From: Bacteroidales bacterium
GTDB lineage: Bacteria; Bacteroidota; Bacteroidia; Bacteroidales; VadinHA17
Assembly: GCA_003518245.1 (NCBI GenBank)
Contig: DOZA01000401.1
Span: 1 to 15,779 of the forward strand
Reading direction: 5' to 3'
DNA: 15,779 bases
Under the pieces are notes generated by a model. It had not been told where the DNA came from. It made no database searches and saw only the letters and a list, made by a program, of their open reading frames with translations. The position numbers and the translations under genes are program-made. Position 1 is the stretch's first letter. Each line of letters begins with the position of its first letter. Shown one piece after another: positions 13,876 through 15,779 of the stretch.

Positions 13876-13947
13876 TCCTGGTAATGATTATACCATCAAT
13901 TAATTACTGCGATGAATATTCTTCTGAGATGTAGTTAAAAGACTAAA

Positions 13948-15108
13948 CTATAACCTCTCTTCGAGTACTTTTCTTACAACAGGCAGAGTAACCAGTTTCC
14001 TGTCGCCCAGACCGGTCCTCCATCCCCTTTTTTTAAATCGTTCAACTATCCTGTCGATAGTCTCTGCAGGTATATCATAGTCACTGAATCTTGTTTTTAT
14101 TCCCAGTGATTCAAAAAATTCAACTGTTTTACTTATGGCTTTATCAACCCTTTCATCCTTGCTTCCTTCTGTTATATTCCATACTCTCTCACCATATTGC
14201 ATAAGCTTATCCATTTTTTCTTCTTTAAGAACCCGCCATATACCGGGCAGAACAATGGCAAGAGTACGGGCATGATCAATACCATGAAGAGCTGTAAGCT
14301 CATGGCCAATGGTATGCACAGACCAGTCATCAGGCACACCGGCTTCTATTATACCATTCAGTGCCATCGAAGCTGACCACATTAAATTAGCCATTGCCTC
14401 ATAATTGGCCGGATTATCGTATGCTTTCGGCCCTTCTTCAACCAGTGTGATCAGTATAGCCTCCGCTATACGGTCCTGTAAAGGGGCATTAACCGGGTAG
14501 GTCAGGTATTGTTCTATTACGTGTACAAAAGCATCTACAACACCATTGGCCACCTGTCGCGCGGGGAGGCTGGCCGCAGCTTCAGGTAGCAACACTGAAA
14601 ACTTAGGGAATGAATAAGGAGAAGAAAAAGAAAACTTTTCCCTGGTTGAAGATCTGCTTATAACAGCATTTTTGTTCATTTCTGTTCCTGTGGCAGGTAG
14701 CGTAAGTATATCGGCCAGGGGAAGAGACCCCTCTACCTCCTTCCCTTTTGCAAGTATATCCCATGGATCGCCGTCTTCTAATAACACAGCCGCACCAATA
14801 AACTTTGTAGCATCAATTACCGAACCACCACCTGCTGCAAGCAAAAAATTTACTTTCTCCTTCTTTATAATATCCACCGCCTTCATACAAGTTTCATAGG
14901 CAGGATTGGATTCGATACCCCTGAACTCGATAATATCACGGCCTGCCAGAGCATTTATTATACCATCATAGACACCATTCTTCTTTATGCTTCCACCACC
15001 ATACAGCAGCATTATATTTTTTTCTGCAGGTATCAGCTCATTAATTTTGGACAGCTGATCTTTTCCAAAAAGTATCTTTACCGGGTTATAAAATTCAAAA
15101 TCGTTCAT
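13948..15108 (-). CDS. Iron-type NADPH-dependent alcohol/aldehyde dehydrogenase (YqhD/BDH-like)
   Basis: At 386 residues this is the same length as YqhD-type enzymes (387). The N-terminal Rossmann-like half has YGGGSIKKNGVYD (36-48) and AAGGGSVIDATK (91-102) for NADP(H) binding, and LTLPATGTEMN (136-145). The C-terminal helical half carries the metal site: Asp192 and His196 in VVDAFVHVIEQ, His265 in WSVHTIGHEL and His279 in GIDHAR, matching the four YqhD ligand positions at a constant offset of two. All are intact. The enzyme reduces aldehydes to alcohols in the cytosol with a divalent metal, often as detoxification of reactive aldehydes. It is a single-gene unit. The 190-base gap to the divergent gene at 15299 contains a palindrome that could be an operator. 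Confidence 0.94.
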   Translation of the reverse strand: MNDFEFYNPVKILFGKDQLSKINELIPAEKNIMLLYGGGSIKKNGVYDGIINALAGRDIIEFRGIESNPAYETCMKAVDIIKKEKVNFLLAAGGGSVIDATKFIGAAVLLEDGDPWDILAKGKEVEGSLPLADILTLPATGTEMNKNAVISRSSTREKFSFSSPYSFPKFSVLLPEAAASLPARQVANGVVDAFVHVIEQYLTYPVNAPLQDRIAEAILITLVEEGPKAYDNPANYEAMANLMWSASMALNGIIEAGVPDDWSVHTIGHELTALHGIDHARTLAIVLPGIWRVLKEEKMDKLMQYGERVWNITEGSKDERVDKAISKTVEFFESLGIKTRFSDYDIPAETIDRIVERFKKRGWRTGLGDRKLVTLPVVRKVLEERL

Positions 15109-15232
15109 ATCTTTTTTTTATTGTATTTTGTTTCTATCATCCATTATATAAACCACCATGTTGTCAATAAGTTCATCAGGAGGTATTGAGGTTATATTTT
15201 AAAGATATTTATTGATCTAATGTACGTTCGTT

Positions 15233-15248
15233 TTTGTATAATTACAAA
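15233..15248. promoter_or_regulatory. Palindrome in the divergent intergenic region (possible operator)
   Basis: TTTGTA-TAAT-TACAAA is a perfect 6-4-6 inverted repeat, located between the divergent alcohol dehydrogenase (starts 15108) and CBM9/DUF5916 gene (starts 15299). It is preceded by GTACGTTCG. No regulator gene is adjacent. A weak -7-like TATCTTTA (15285-15292) lies just before the plus-strand start. The rest of 15109-15298 is AT-rich without recognisable genes, apart from a 26-codon minus-strand open stretch at 15118-15198. Confidence 0.35.
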
Positions 15249-15298
15249 GTACTTCCATCATATTGTTACTTTTATTTAAATAATTATCTTTAATAGCG

Positions 15299-15779
15299 AT
15301 GAGTAGAACCATAGAATTAGAATATCGGTACCGTTGGTTGATGGTTTTTCTCTTGATATTCACTGTGTTTATGAATATACAAGCACAAAAAACCATCAGG
15401 GCTGAATTCCTTGATGAGCCCCCACAGATAGATGGTATTTTTGATGATAATATATGGATAGGTGCTGACAGCGTATATAGTTTTGTACAGATGGAACCCG
15501 ATCTGGGAGCATCAGGTACTGAAAAAACAGTTGCCTGGTTCGGCTATGATCATAAGAATATATATGTTGTATTCAAGTGTTACCAGCATACTCCGGTTAT
15601 AGCCAGGAACCAGAGCAGGGATGCCCTGAGTAAGAACGATGACATAGTTGCATTTTCTATCGATACCTATAATGATAACCGTAGTGGCTATGGCTTTCTT
15701 ACAAACTTACTCGGAACCCAGATTGATATTAAAATAAATGATGATGGAAGAACTATCGATACAAGCTGGGATACAGAAT
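15299..15779 (+). CDS. Secreted CBM9-like/DUF5916-type protein, 3' partial
   Basis: The frame is open from ATG 15299 to the window end (160 codons). The signal sequence is at about 13-30 (WLMVFLLIFTVFMNIQAQ, cut after AQ). The mature N-terminus reads KTIRAEFLDEPPQIDGIFDD, then NIWIGADSVYSFVQMEP, and continues as a family-9 carbohydrate-binding-type beta-sandwich with TVAWFGYDHKNIYVVFKCY and DDIVAFSIDTYNDNRSGYGF, in which aromatic and acidic positions fit the family. In Bacteroidota this domain usually opens a 700-900-residue protein whose remainder is the DUF5916 beta-barrel-like region, probably outer-membrane associated. That part lies beyond the window. A later in-frame ATG at 15341 would leave a signal peptide without basic residues, so the first ATG is preferred. 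Confidence 0.82.
   Translation, partial: MSRTIELEYRYRWLMVFLLIFTVFMNIQAQKTIRAEFLDEPPQIDGIFDDNIWIGADSVYSFVQMEPDLGASGTEKTVAWFGYDHKNIYVVFKCYQHTPVIARNQSRDALSKNDDIVAFSIDTYNDNRSGYGFLTNLLGTQIDIKINDDGRTIDTSWDTE

Noticed and set aside
13876..13947. Terminator after the GNAT piece
   Set aside because: Only a 5-base TGGTA/TACCA pairing is visible, too weak to call.

Overview
The window looks like the chromosome of a Bacteroidota bacterium (Bacteroidales/Marinilabiliales-like by gene style, not proven). The evidence is: low GC content; start sites without Shine-Dalgarno sequences; matches to the Bacteroidota -7 promoter element TAnnTTTG; a GLPGLI-family protein next to a TonB-dependent outer-membrane protein; an ECF sigma factor with a membrane anti-sigma partner; and a DUF5916/CBM9-type secreted protein. 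I see no tRNA, rRNA, CRISPR array, insertion sequence or phage gene.

Layout. (1) 2-946: the C-terminal half of a CPA2-type cation/proton antiporter with TrkA-N and TrkA-C domains, cut by the left edge. (2) 1040-3429: a tightly overlapping three-gene operon of ECF sigma factor, single-pass anti-sigma-like protein, and secreted DUF4097-like protein built from a ~34-residue tandem repeat. It has its own -7 element and ends in a hairpin shared with the convergent operon. (3) 3486-5653, minus strand: an OmpR-type response regulator and its sensor kinase, overlapping by 4 bases. (4) 5792-9305: a GLPGLI protein and an outer-membrane beta-barrel protein four bases apart, divergent from the kinase. 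(5) 9323-10263: relics. (6) 10341-11900, minus strand: an intact secreted M28 zinc peptidase. (7) 12024-13875: one intact GNAT gene, then a STAS-like gene with an in-frame stop, then broken pieces of an NDP-forming acyl-CoA synthetase/GNAT protein. (8) 13948-15108, minus strand: an intact YqhD-like alcohol dehydrogenase. (9) 15299 to the right edge: the start of a secreted CBM9-like/DUF5916-type protein.

The most striking thing is not a new system but a decay zone between about 9.3 and 13.9 kb. There, an aldo/keto reductase fragment with a one-base frameshift is fused to what looks like codon 2 of an M61 aminopeptidase gene. That M61 gene has lost its catalytic core by an in-frame deletion and is also cut short at the 3' end. 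A STAS-like gene carries a stop codon, with conserved sequence continuing in the same frame behind it. An acyl-CoA synthetase piece is joined out of frame to a GNAT domain across an 11-base stretch that reads sensibly in both frames. Intact genes (M28, GNAT, alcohol dehydrogenase) lie between these relics, so the zone looks like repeated small deletions in a living chromosome. An assembly artefact has to be excluded first.

How the intact genes may work together: the sigma/anti-sigma/DUF4097 operon is a self-contained cell-surface signalling unit. The kinase/regulator pair faces the GLPGLI/outer-membrane pair and may control it. That regulatory link is inferred from gene order only.
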